From contig OX344763.1 of NCBI GenBank assembly GCA_947034895.1, forward strand, positions 77,147,093 to 77,211,092: 64,000 bases of DNA. Reading direction: 5' to 3'. Numbering within the stretch: the first letter of the stretch is position 1; every line of letters begins with the position of its first letter. Source of the stretch: Rhytidiadelphus loreus. Taxonomy: Eukaryota; Streptophyta; Bryopsida; Hypnales; Hylocomiaceae. The translations under genes and the position numbers were made by a program. Positions 21,650 to 32,318 of this stretch are shown here, piece after piece. The notes under the pieces were generated by a model, which worked only from the letters and a program-made list of their open reading frames with translations, was not told the origin of the DNA and did no database searches.

Positions 21650-23493
21650 TACCAAAAACCGGTGTGACGGATAGAAGGAGTAAGAATCCGGATTAATATG
21701 GATCCGGATGTGATTCCGGAAGACAGTATTCCCAGAACTTGGTGTTTGTGTTGTACCGGATCCTACAGCGGATTGTCATTTCCGGGTAGATCCGTAGGTC
21801 CGAAAACCTATCTATTGCAACAACATCTGGAATTCCCTGGGACGATAACTCGTGTCATCTTAATGCTTTTGTGGTATTAAAGATACCTACGCCTAGACTG
21901 CGCGTACGACAAAAGGAGAGTATGCTCTCTTCATGAGGTAGTCCCGAGAGTAGAGAGCTTCATCATGAAAATGGAAAGGGTCCCTTTCCAACCCCATGTT
22001 TGAAGGTTCGTGCGGGAGTTGACCTCCTTCGCAAATGTTGTAATCTAGAGCTTTATGGACCAATCCTACACCAAGCTCATTGCTAATTGTCTCTTCTACA
22101 GGCTAACGCCCCCCTCCGGTGTCCTTAGCCATGAACAATGTGTTGTCATGAAATTTAGAGACAAAAATGACATGCTACAAAACTACAGGTTGAGGGGATC
22201 GCGCAAGGACCTATTTCTCAAGCCATTGGAAAGGTTGTACAAACTGAAGGGGTCCATTTTCACTAAGGACAACACTATAATAGTGGACGACAGCCCCGAG
22301 AAACACTTCTTGAATGATCCCACAAACGTAGTGCTCTTAGATTTGTGGTTGTTTGAGGGACAAGGGCCGAGAGACAGGGTCCTCATATTTGAATTTCTGC
22401 CTTGAATTAAGAAACTGAATGTAGAGAGGCCGTGGGAATTGTTTCCTTTCCATAGAGATGATGCTGTGGGGGGGATCCACCTCAAGCATGATCTCGACCA
22501 ACCCAAGTACAAGGAACTTCAGAGGGCACTTGCGGTCTCCAATAAACTTAATAGACAGCGGAAAGTCAATGAATTCGGGCATAGCATTCCCTAGGCAAAA
22601 CCACGCGCAATGAAGCACAAGGAGCTTAGCCAGGAAGACATCTATTCTTGTCTTTGTCCGCCTCCTGACCAAACTTGTCTGTAGGACCTCTAGAATTTTG
22701 TAGACACCGTAGTTGTGTTGAGAGGGTACGCCTTAAAATGTAATTAATATTGATTTATCAAATACAATTCTTCATTCATTTGCAATGGAATATCTTTATG
22801 TTGTACTTAGGAGTTAAGGAATGCTATGGCTTCTATAATTGGGCATGTCATATATTCAGAGGTCACTACACAGTCGACAATGGATTTTTCAATGATGGCG
22901 TTGTTGATAGTCCTCCCAACAGAGGAAAGCGCCCCAAATTAGTGCACTCTCCATCTCCTCTGAAATCTCGTTCGCAAACTCCCCGAGATCGGTCTATAGT
23001 GAATCTAAAAACGCAAAGGAAGCTCTACAATGAAGAAGTGGATGTGGTGGCCGTTGTGGAGGTGTATTATCATTGATTGAGTGAAATGTGTGTGCAATCA
23101 TATCTGTCTTTATGTTTTGCTTTGTAGACGTTGTAGGTTATGAATGTCTTATTTTATTGGTTTTGGTAGGTGCAAGATTCAATGCCTATATCTACTGCCA
23201 TGTTGGGCAACACTTCAAAGGGCGTGAAGAGTATAGAATTGGAGAAGCGGACTGTAGTAGCTGAAGGCACACTACCTTGTCTGTCTTCTTTGGATATCGT
23301 AAAACGACAATGCAAAACAAATGATGGATTGAGTCCTCTTTATTATAGTAGTGGTCCGTGGGATGCTTGGAAGTGGAGGTCCTTGAAGAAACAACAGCGA
23401 GAGAATGCGCGCCAATTATCCACTATTAGTAATGGTAATAGTCGAGGACCAGAAATATTAAAAGCAATGCGGATATTGAAGAGTAGGTCGTAG

Positions 23494-23811
23494 TCATAAT
23501 ATGTAGAGTTAGCATCATGTTTAGGCTACCATAATGTTGAGTACAACGCGATCATATGCCATTATGATCTTACTTTTGGAAATACTATATATGTTTATTT
23601 GTTCATATATTCTTATCTTGTGGTTGTAGGCATGAAATTCTTCTTGCGTTTTTAGTTTATAAAGCTCATCCTTAATTTATAAAGCTCATAGAACTCCTAT
23701 TTCATTGGAAAACTCCCATTTTAATGAATATGATGTTATTACAAAATTCAAACAATGGAAACAATCCACATTAACACACGTGGAAAACTAGAACAAGTAA
23801 ATATGAAAACC
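23494..23811. other. Sequence between the phosphatase remnant and the hAT-B end
   Basis: AT-rich, with no gene recognised. It is probably phosphatase 3' flank up to the hAT-B terminus. Confidence 0.4.
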
Positions 23812-23998
23812 AAGGTTGTCTTGTCTGACATATTTTTGGATTTAGGTGTCGTGTATGACGTCTGACGTTGCGTGTCGCGTGTCACCAAGTGTCGAGTTTA
23901 CTTGACATCGCGTCGCGGAGGGGTAAAAAAATTTACCCCATGATAAATAGAATTTGCCTACGTGGCAGGGCTTCGGAACTGACGTGGACAGCCAGCGT
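23812..23998 (-). repeat. Conserved end sequence (family C), copy 2
   Basis: Inverted counterpart of 16226-16410: GTTGTCTTGTCTGAC, a CG-rich block with GACGTCTGACG and CGCGTCGCGG, GGGGTAAAAAAATTTACCCC (a 20-bp palindrome) and CTACGTGGCA. Confidence 0.6.
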
Positions 23999-24430
23999 GG
24001 GCGACTGCGGGTGTGGGCGCGTGCAGGTCTGCCTTGGGCGACCTTGGGTGGAAAAATTGAGGCGACTGCGGATGAAGGGGCGACCTCGGGTGGAAAAAAT
24101 AGAGGCGACTGCGGGTTTAGGGTTGAAGGTGACTGCGGGTGAGTGGGCGACTACGGGTCAGGGGTGTTAGGGCGACTTCGGGATTAGGGGCAACCGCGGC
24201 TTTGGGTACTGAGGGCGACCGCGAGTCCGACAGGTAGGGGTGACTTCAGGTTCCAGGGCGACTGCGTGTCGGAGCAGCAGACAGCGACCTCGGGTTACAA
24301 GGCGACCGCGGCTTTGGGTACTGAGGGCGACCGCGAGTCCAACAGGTAGGGGCGACTTTGGGTTCCAGGGCGACTGCGTGTTGGAGCAGCAGACAGCGAC
24401 CTCGGGTTCTAGGGCGACTGCAGGTTCAGT
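23999..24430 (+). repeat. GC motif array 7, 3' side of hAT-B
   Basis: About 15 GGGCGACTGCGGGT-type copies on the plus strand. Part of it is a higher-order duplication: the block with GGGCGACCGCGAGTCC, CAGGTAGGGG, CGACTGCGTGT and GGAGCAGCAGACAGCGACC occurs twice (about 24212-24295 and 24320-24410). Confidence 0.85.
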
Positions 24431-24929
24431 TTAGGATTTCAGTTTGGCATATTCAATCTTTGAAGTAACACGTCACAAAGGTGTTCTGTAAGTGTAGAAT
24501 TAGGTGCTATGTTATATTGGGGTTTACAATTTACAAGTGCAAATAATAGAGCCCATGAAATGTAAATTGGATAGAACTTCTCTAATTCCAAAAATTCACC
24601 CAATATAAGGCCACAATAATAATGTCAACAACAATTATATTAATAAGTCATCGATATTGCTTTGAGGTGGACTTCAAATGTAGTCGTACTTGCATTGCAC
24701 TTTTATGACCTCGTTGCAGTCATCACCTAACTGCCTATCAATTACAACTCAACATATATTTTAAAACCGGTAATCTGTCCCTCACTCTAATATGCTCATA
24801 TGCTTGATGAAGCACTACAAAATCCTTACTCATCAAAATGAAGGCTCAAAGCTTGAACTAAAAAGATTCGCTACCAAACATATAAACTAAAACCTTATAA
24901 CTATAATTATTGTCTACTTCTTTAGTACT
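24431..24929. other. 3' flank of the hAT-B transposase
   Basis: AT-rich sequence between GC array 7 and the end of the transposase tail. It corresponds in position to 15478-15994 beside hAT-A. No separate gene is seen. Confidence 0.45.
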
Positions 24930-26266
24930 CTAGTCACCAGGCGTGAATGTGGAATCGCTCAGGACTTCATCAACATTAGGGTCTGTATCTTCGTAAGACT
25001 CTTCGTTGCTCCTGTTGTCGCCCGAGCTTTCAATTTCATCATCTTCCCTTGTTACTACTTCGATATGTACCTCATGCTCTACCTCTGAGTTTAGATTTTG
25101 AACTTCTGTATCTACACCACGTAAGCCTTCAGTTTGCACAAGTCGTTTTGTGAGCTTGAACGCATCCATAGTTCCATCCATGTTGGATGCAGAGTGTCAC
25201 CTTCCTCTACTTGATTGTCCAACATTCTGGGTGGAACATCCCGCTCCAATGGTACACCGTTGGACAATTTGAGTGGGTCGTTTAGGGTTTCAAGGTCCCT
25301 CTTGTCAACCCTCCTAATACGCCTTTTCTGGCCTCTACTGTTGTGCCTTTGGATTCCTAATGATGATTCGCCAGGGCTAGACACGGATGAAGGTTGAGTG
25401 GGTTGTGGAGCTGAGCCGTGAACCTCTTCATCAATCGTTCGTAAAGCACCTCCACGCACCGGTGGCCTTGTTGGAAGGGTTGGGATAGACCTCCTCACTG
25501 TTGCCACATTTGTAGTCGTCTCTGGATTCAATGGCACATTCCGACTTCGATTCATAACATATGCCAATGGCACATCATCATCATCATCTGTAGTAACAGT
25601 TGTTCCGAGGGTAGATGCGTTCAATATAACGGGATTTGGTATTCCCTCGTGTACAACTTCATTGACTTTGATGGACTCTTCTTCATGTTCGCTTCTCATT
25701 GGAACTTGTGCACTGCTTTTTAAAGTGCGGGCCATATTCGGAGGCGAATTAGTTGATATTGGAGATCTAGCTTCTTCCTCTACGGATGCCATGGGAATAG
25801 GTACGCCTTCGTCATTGTTGTCGAGGGTGCTTTCCCTCCTCTGTGATGCATGTGTCGGCGAAATTGCATCCATAGTGTGCACGACGTTTTGCGGTGGACT
25901 GCGTATAGGTGAATTTCCAGGAGAAACATACCCATCGTCATGAAAGTCAAATGTATTCCTGTATATTGGTCGTGGAGGACTAGGTGGCGGCCTAACCATT
26001 GCATTCCAAGGATTGTTGCGCAACCGATCCTCTTCATCCCTGCGTTTCTCGCGTTCTCTCATAAAATCTGGAACAACGTCGTCTTCTTCCCCTGAAGACA
26101 AAGACCCATCACGCTCGTCCTCATCATCTCCATCTGCAAGCATCTGGTCGTAAAAAATGGCTGGGTTGTGTCCACGTTTTTGACATTCAAGTTTGCTGTT
26201 CGCGTAGATATATACCAATGTCTCCGCCTTTGTTGTGGCCAAGCGGTTTCGCACTTTATTGTGCAC
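24930..26266 (-). pseudogene. hAT-B transposase, C-terminal part
   Basis: Reading leftward from 26266, the frame begins H-N-K-V-R-N-R-L-A-T-T-K-A-E-T-L-V-Y, the end of the hAT dimerisation domain. It continues from the part at 35581 after removal of G3 and one TGCAC duplication. A roughly 350-residue acidic tail follows, with a five-Asp run, a G-Q-K-R-R-I-R-R-V-D-K-R nuclear-localisation-like patch, a frameshift near 25150, and a final V-Q-N-L-N-S-E-V-E helix and D-T-D-P-N-V-D-E-V-L-S-D-S-T-F end. The tail aligns with that of hAT-A to the last residues, so it is a family trait. Confidence 0.8.
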
Positions 26267-26399
26267 TGTGGGAACCTGAAAATGAAAATAAGAAGTAGTT
26301 ACTAGGAAATCCAGATAAAGGAATAAGTTTTGATACATTTTTTTCGTTTCAAAGAGGAAAAGTTGAATATGTTATTGTGAGTGTTTCTAACTCCACCCT

Positions 26400-28260
26400 T
26401 AAGTCAGAAAGTTGCACACAGGTTCTAGCGGCATAAGTTAGCAAATTATAAGGGTGAAATGTAAACGTAGTGTTCTTTGGCCTTCCAAGCAATGGACACT
26501 TTGTTATGTTGATTTTTACCTAATTTAAGTACTTCAAAACACTCTACTAGTTAAGAAATAAAGGTTGTTGAGGGTTAGTTAATTGTGATTTAAACTTCTA
26601 GCTAAACTAAAATTCTGCCTAAACTAAATCAAAGAATACAATTTGCCCTTTCCAAAATGGTAAAGCAAGTTGGATTCTGATATTCCTAATGAAAGTTATG
26701 TGTGGATGAAATTCGTACCTAATTCTATCCTAAAAACTTCATCCGTCAACTAAAAATAGCAAAATAATATAAAATAAATCTAAATTTCAGGGTTGAAAGG
26801 TTGATTAAATTAACTAATGGAATTTTTAGAGAAAACCTAATTTTGACCTATTTTAAGATTTTTCATCCAAAATTAGGTCAAATCTTCATCCACTCTTTTA
26901 TCCTTCAAATTAAAGTAATTTTAAAAGTAAAAGGTGGATTTGGAATCTTCAAAAGATTCTCTAAAAGATTATGGTTTCAAAAGATTCCCTAATCGTGCCT
27001 TGAGAATATTCCTAATTGTTCTTTAATTAATCCTAATTCTAAGTTATTATTCTAATTTTAGTGAATTTTTAGGGTTTTATGGTTTTTATGAGTAAATTGA
27101 TTAATTAACTTCTCGTTAAGATAAAAAGTAAGAATTTAGAACTTTTAGGTGAAAACTTTTAAATGGATGAAAATTCCCCTTGGTTGGATGGAATTCCTTT
27201 CTTTAATAATTTTCAAGAGAATAAGTAGATAAATTAGGTTTTTACTTTCCCTAATTATTCTAATATTCCCTAAGTTCCTAAATTAGATTCCTTTTGAGAT
27301 TCTTTTGGATGAGATTACTATTTCGTTTTCCAAATTAATTCAAAGTTAATCTAATTATTACTTTTTACGATTTTAGATAAATTTTCAAAGGTTTTCTAAC
27401 AATTTAAATTCTACTAGCTATTGGATTCTTAATGGTTAATTTGTTAGTTTTAATTTTCTAATCTAAATTTTTAAAGAATGAAAGCAAAAGAAAAGACAAA
27501 AGATAAAATTTTAAATCATACCTTGGTGTCGAGAATGTCGATCGTCCCATCATCGCAAAACACCATCATAATCGTCTCCTCGAAATTCTCCATTGTCTTT
27601 CATGGATGTGGAAGAAATCTTAGTATTCTTGTTTTTAAAAAAAAACTATCTAAAAAATCCAAATTTGTTAGTTTTGGCAATTTAAAACTAATCCTTTGAA
27701 TTTAGGAATTTAAATTAAATGATAAATTTAATTCATATTTCCTAAGTTTTCAATGAATAGTAGTTTTATTCGATTGCCAATTTTTTAATAGTTATTTTAT
27801 TAAATATTCCAAGATATTAGTTGTTGTTTGTTTTTATTGTTTTGGCTTATTAGGCCTAATAAAACAAATCCCCCAAACTACAAACAAACAACTAATTTGG
27901 CTTTGGAATCCTAATTAATAACTAAAACCAACCGAATGAATAGTATTCTAATAAAATAATCTTAAATAATCTAAAACAAATCTATCAATGAATAGGGAAA
28001 AGAATAAAAGGATGAACGACAATCCAAATGAATAGTAAAAAAGAATAAAAAACAAATAAGCAATGCCAAAACAATTAGTTGATGAATAGTTAGATTCTCA
28101 CCTTAATTGTTGTTTAATCTCTCAATTCCTTCACGTGACAAATTTCTTCCTTCTTATTCTTCTTCTCCTTCCGACTTGGTTTATTGTTGTTTGTTGTTGT
28201 TGAATTCTTGGCTATGGGTTTTTGTTGGCAATCGTTTCATAACGAGAAGTGAGAGTGTTA
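26400..28260. other. AT-rich left part of G3, no gene
   Basis: Very AT-rich, with many stops on both strands. The word AATGAATAG recurs about five times between 27750 and 28095. Nothing coding is recognised. Confidence 0.5.
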
Positions 28261-28479
28261 GTTTGTAGGAAAGTTCAAAATTTAGCCATGGCCCCAACTG
28301 CCGGCATAAGATATTGATTTCGTGAATGAGTTGTTACCTTCAAAGTTTTTGTTGTCAATCTGTATTTTTGAGTTGGAATGGTCTGATTACTTCCCCCAGT
28401 CCAGTCGGAAGGCAACTCCAATCAGTATCAACTTCAGCCGAACAGCTCTTCCCACGCTGTTGGATCCCCAACCTGCCGC

Positions 28480-28740
28480 AGCTGCCACGTGTCAAGGCGC
28501 AAGTGGCTAGTCTTCCGTCCGTCCTCAACTGCTCCGTCCGTCCTCCGCTTGTCCGTCCCCAGCTCGTCCGTCCCCAGCTCGTCCGTCCCCAGCGTGTCCC
28601 CGTGTTCCCGACTGGTTCCCGATTCGTCCCCGTGTTCCCAACTGGTTCCGACTAGTTCCTTGCTCCCTACCGGTCCCTTGCTCCCAACTGGTTCCGACTG
28701 GTTCCTTCGGTCCCAACTGACAGCCCATTCCTTGCCTTCG
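28480..28740. repeat. GC-rich short tandem repeats in G3
   Basis: CGTCCGTCCCCAGCT-type units repeat three to four times (28505-28600), then CCGTGTTCCC.ACTGGTTCC-type units. The frames across it are low complexity (repeated Ser/Val/Pro or Gly/Arg) and are not called genes. Confidence 0.6.
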
Positions 28741-29155
28741 TAAATCCTAACTTTGAAATACTAAACAATGGTTATAATCCTTGAATTCTACCAGAAATCA
28801 ACCATACTTAATAGTAATCATGAGAAACTAACAATAACAATTAAACAACCCTTTCTAACGAAATCAAGAACCAAAATAAACAATTTTAAATAAACAAAAA
28901 GAAAACCAATGGCAAGGTTGGCAATCAAATACCTCCACCACGTGTTCAACACGAAAAGGAGAAACAACCAACAAGGCTCAGCACTTAAATAAGCTTCCCG
29001 GGAATCTTATTTGTTAGTATGTTTAAAGCTTTGCCGTATAGGGCCAAACAGTAATTAGGATTTTTCACAAAGATAAACCTTAATTCTAGAAAGTCAAAGC
29101 TTCGCCGTGCAAACCACAATTTAGTATTTTCCACAAGGTGAATTTTAACTTTTCA

Positions 29156-29430
29156 GGTCAAAGCTCCGCCGTGCGGGAGCAACCCCAAGATTTTAACAGT
29201 CAAATCAAAGTTTCAAGTACCCGTTTCCAGGTTTCAAAGTCAAAGCTCCGCCGTGTGGGAGCAACCCCAGGAAATAACTGACAACTTTAAGTTTCAAGTA
29301 CCCGTTTCCAGGTTTCAAGGTCAAAGCTCCGCCGTGTGGGAGCAACCCCAGGAAATAACTGACAACTTTAAGTTTCAAGTACCCGTTTCCAGGTTTCAAA
29401 GTCAAAGCTCCGCCGTGTGGGAACAACCCT
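29156..29430. repeat. 81-bp tandem repeat in G3
   Basis: The unit beginning GTCAAAGCTCCGCCGTG recurs at about 29156, 29238, 29319 and 29400 (period 81-82). Two more diverged copies of the same word lie near 29028 and 29095. The repeated reading frame on the minus strand is a by-product. Confidence 0.8.
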
Positions 29431-29482
29431 AGGAATAACCAGTATTCAAGGATCCAAACTAGTATTTTGAAACTTAATTCTT

Positions 29483-29700
29483 AAAGGAGGTACACATGAC
29501 AGTGTTTAACCGAACATTAAAAACTAATTTCCAAAATTCAAAGCAAAGTTTTAAGTTTAATCACTAAAGGAGGTACACATGACAGTGTTTAACCGAACAT
29601 TAAAAACTAATTTCCAAAATTCAAAGCAAAGTTTTAAGTTTAATCACTAAAGGAGGTACACATGACAGTGTTTAACCGAACATTAGCAACTATTCAAACC
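29483..29700. repeat. 83-bp tandem repeat in G3
   Basis: AAAGGAGGTACACATGACAG recurs at 29483, 29566 and 29649, exactly 83 bp apart. The first two units are nearly identical. The array is adjacent to the 81-bp repeat. Confidence 0.85.
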
Positions 29701-30199
29701 AAACACCCGTTATACAACGAGTTTTGGCACGTGATGATGCTCAAAACCTTTTGGCAAAGTCTAGCTTTGCCGCTTTAAAGTTTTAAGTTCACAGACTATT
29801 CTCAATTCACACAAATGGTTGGTTAGTATCAAAAGAACAACAATGTCAAAGTAGAGTTCGGGAACTACTCCCACAACTCCCAAAATATCAAAGTTTTGGG
29901 GCTTGAAGCCTCCAAATTCAAGAAATAAGTTAGTTAACACAAACAACACTAGAGTTAGGGGATTTCCTCCACCTAAACTCTTGGAAAACAAAGTTTTGGG
30001 GCTTGAAGCCTCCAAATTCAAACAAGAAAAGAAACAAAGCTTTGAAGGGGCCCTTCGGACCTTCAAAGTACAAGAGAAAACAAGAAAATAGAAGAAAATA
30101 GCCAAAATTTGGCTTTAAAAAGTGCTCCGACAAGTGTCGGTAGCACGACAAGAGCAACAACAAGAATGAAACAAAGAATGAGGGCCACGAACAACCTCG

Positions 30200-30220
30200 A
30201 GGAAGGGCCTTATATACTCG
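30200..30220 (+). promoter_or_regulatory. TATA-like box in the left part of G3
   Basis: GGGCCTTATATACTCGC is a plausible core promoter, downstream of a tandem-repeat region and upstream of the G3 gene by about 2.1 kb. This is inference from sequence only. Confidence 0.25.
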
Positions 30221-31099
30221 CTCCAGGCCCTCCCCCGGTAAGTTGTTCGTAAATTATCTTTTACTTTCAATCTAGATATTTTGCTAAACTACCTAAACGT
30301 ATTTTCAAAATAATCTTTGTTTAATGGGAAGGAAGGTTCTCAAGCGAGTTCCTTCTAGGCCCTAAATGGCCTTAGAATCTTTTCCCAAATCAAATATTTG
30401 ATTTTCCCAAAGATATTTTGAAAACCTACCTAATTAACCAAGATATTTTGTGTTTTAATCTAGGGTTAGTTCTAAATTGGCTTTCTTTAGTCCAAAAGAT
30501 GGCTTCTTACGCAAGACAAGTATCTTGGGCAAATCCAATCTTCGATTTTACAAGAGATATTTGCAAAATCAACCCAGATTAATCAAAAATTACCTTTTAA
30601 AAGTCAAACTAAGGGCTGACCCTCTCTATCTTTTGAGGGACAACTCGAAACTGAAAACAAATTGCGCCATCGTGTTCAGAAGACCCCAATTAGCCTAAGG
30701 GACCCCTTACCCCTACCTCTCCAGCCGTTTTAAAGCGCAAATTTGAGTCACGGTAACTCAGAACAAAAGTTAAAAAGCTAACTTTTGGAGTTTGCGTCTT
30801 TTGATGAAACTGTCGGTCTTGGGTGGTTTAGAATATTCGTGGGAGTAAGAATTGACCCTTGAAACACTCCATTCGGACACCGCTAGCTCCTGGTTCGCCG
30901 GTCAACCCGCCGTCAAGTTGTAAATTCTTGTAAAATTCGCTGTCGGTCCTGATTCTGGTACTTGGGAATGTCGGAATGTCTTCAAACTTGACAGGGCTCT
31001 TTATTGGCACACAAAACACTATCCTAATTTTTAGTGAGATTTTACCGCAACATTGGTAATTTCTAGGAATTTACGAATGCAGTTTTAAGCGGTTGACTT

Positions 31100-32318
31100 C
31101 CCATGGAGTCATCGTGGAGTTTTGTAAAATCCCGAAACTTTTGGGCAATCTTCTACAAGATGTCCATCAACTAAGGGCAAAACCAAATCTCCAATAAGAA
31201 TGCTATTTTTAGCAATTCTTTAATAATTTCCACCCGGGGGGGAAATTATTCTTGATACCGGGGGAATCTTGGATGATCGGGCTTCTATTTGACCTCCTGG
31301 CATGCTTTGACCTAGAAAAGCACCTCTCTGTATGTTCCAATCATCATTTCCTCCATCTTGGTCTGTGAATGAATATATTTCTCAAAATTACCTGCAAACA
31401 ATAAATCTAACTCTTTCGAGTTGGATTTGGACTGACTCTGACTAGACTCTAACTTTTAACCAGTTTGTTACATGTATACTTATAGCTGTTGTATTACATG
31501 AACAAGACACTAGGACTGGTTATCTCTCAAATTCTCACATCGCTCGGAATTACTGACTTAACTACTTATTTCTACTAATAAGACCTAAAATTAGTGAAAA
31601 TGTAACGTCTTACGTATTTCACGCATTTAAGGCCATGACACACCTCTTTGGTAGGGACTTCTACCAAAACCCACAATAATTGTATTTTTATATGTTTTTT
31701 CCTATTTTTCACTTAAAAAATAACTAAAAATCGCGAAAAATAAGTTCAGAGTTCCAAGTGCCAACTTGAGGGCTCACAGTTATCAAAATTAAGGCTTAGT
31801 CAATAAGGCAGTGAAACTAAATAGATAATTTAGTTAAGGAAACTCTTAAACTTTAAAGTTTCCTAGTCTGCTAGGAAACCGGAACCGGATGAAGAACTTG
31901 GATTCCACTTATGGATCATCAGAAATACCAGAGTGGGAACCGGAGACGTATTGGGAGGCAATGGGAATGTTATAGGCATCCAGCTGGAAGATTCCTGGGC
32001 CCAACGGGTTCCTCGGAAAAGATGGAGGACCGTTCAATAGTTAGATTTTCCGGGTTTTCCGCTAGAACGGCTACTTGGCCAAACGGCCAGACCTAACGGC
32101 GTGGAGCGGCAGCGGGAAAGAGAAGGGCCAGGGGTTACACCCTACAATCTCATTTCTTGTTTCTCATTCTCCTGGAGCGCGCAGAGTAGAGAGTTTGGAG
32201 TTTGGAGAAGGAGCTCCCTGTTTCCGGATCCTGTCGTGAGGAAAGAGACCGGTTGTTTGAGGAAGAACTTTTGAGCTGAGAGAGTAAGGTTGAAGTATGA
32301 ATACTACCTTTGAGAGTT
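31100..32318. other. Leader region of G3
   Basis: AT-rich sequence changing to CCGGA-rich sequence from about 31870. This matches the position of the leaders in G2 (18118-18619) and G4. No gene is seen. Confidence 0.4.

Larger units (their letters stand above)
18118..21911 (+). mobile_element. Element G2 (TGT..ACA, 5-bp target duplication)
   Basis: Starts TGTGGAAGTACAC and ends CTGCGCGTACGACA, flanked by perfect AAAGG duplications at 18113-18117 and 21912-21916. Length is 3794 bp. It carries the best-preserved G protein (18620-20482), a CCGGA-rich body, the 3' hairpin at 21628-21649 and the family 3' motif GATAACTCGTGTCATC near the end. No integrase, reverse transcriptase or matching long terminal repeats are seen, so it is probably non-autonomous. 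Confidence 0.8.
17780..23493 (+). pseudogene. FCP1/NLI-interacting-type phosphatase gene, split by G2
   Basis: An upstream fragment (E-D-P-E-S-S-P-Q-N, about 17780) precedes an exon starting near 17962. It carries the HAD motif V-V-L-D-L-N-G-L-L. At 18117 it is interrupted by G2. Setting aside G2 and one AAAGG copy, the frame continues at 21917 through V-V-I-stop-S (probably W-S), R-K-D-L-F-L-K-P-L and the second HAD motif V-D-D-S-P-E-K-H-F-L-N-D-P at about 22300, then F-E-F-L-P and a stop near 22403. Homologous phosphatases remove phosphate from serine, for example on the RNA polymerase II tail. Two further in-frame stops (TGA about 22001, TAG about 22043) lie in the body. Downstream coding remnants (to 22640, 22860-23076, 23170-23493 ending L-K-S-R-S) may be later exons. 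The first Asp and the D-D-S-P motif are kept, and the second Asp of DxDxT is Asn. Confidence 0.65.

Noticed and set aside
28489..28743. Ser/Pro/Val-rich frames at 28.5 kb
   Set aside because: They arise from short GC-rich tandem repeats and have no start context or homologue.
29205..29426. Repetitive minus-strand frame in the 81-bp tandem repeat
   Set aside because: 81 is divisible by three, so any stop-free unit yields a long frame. There is no other coding evidence.
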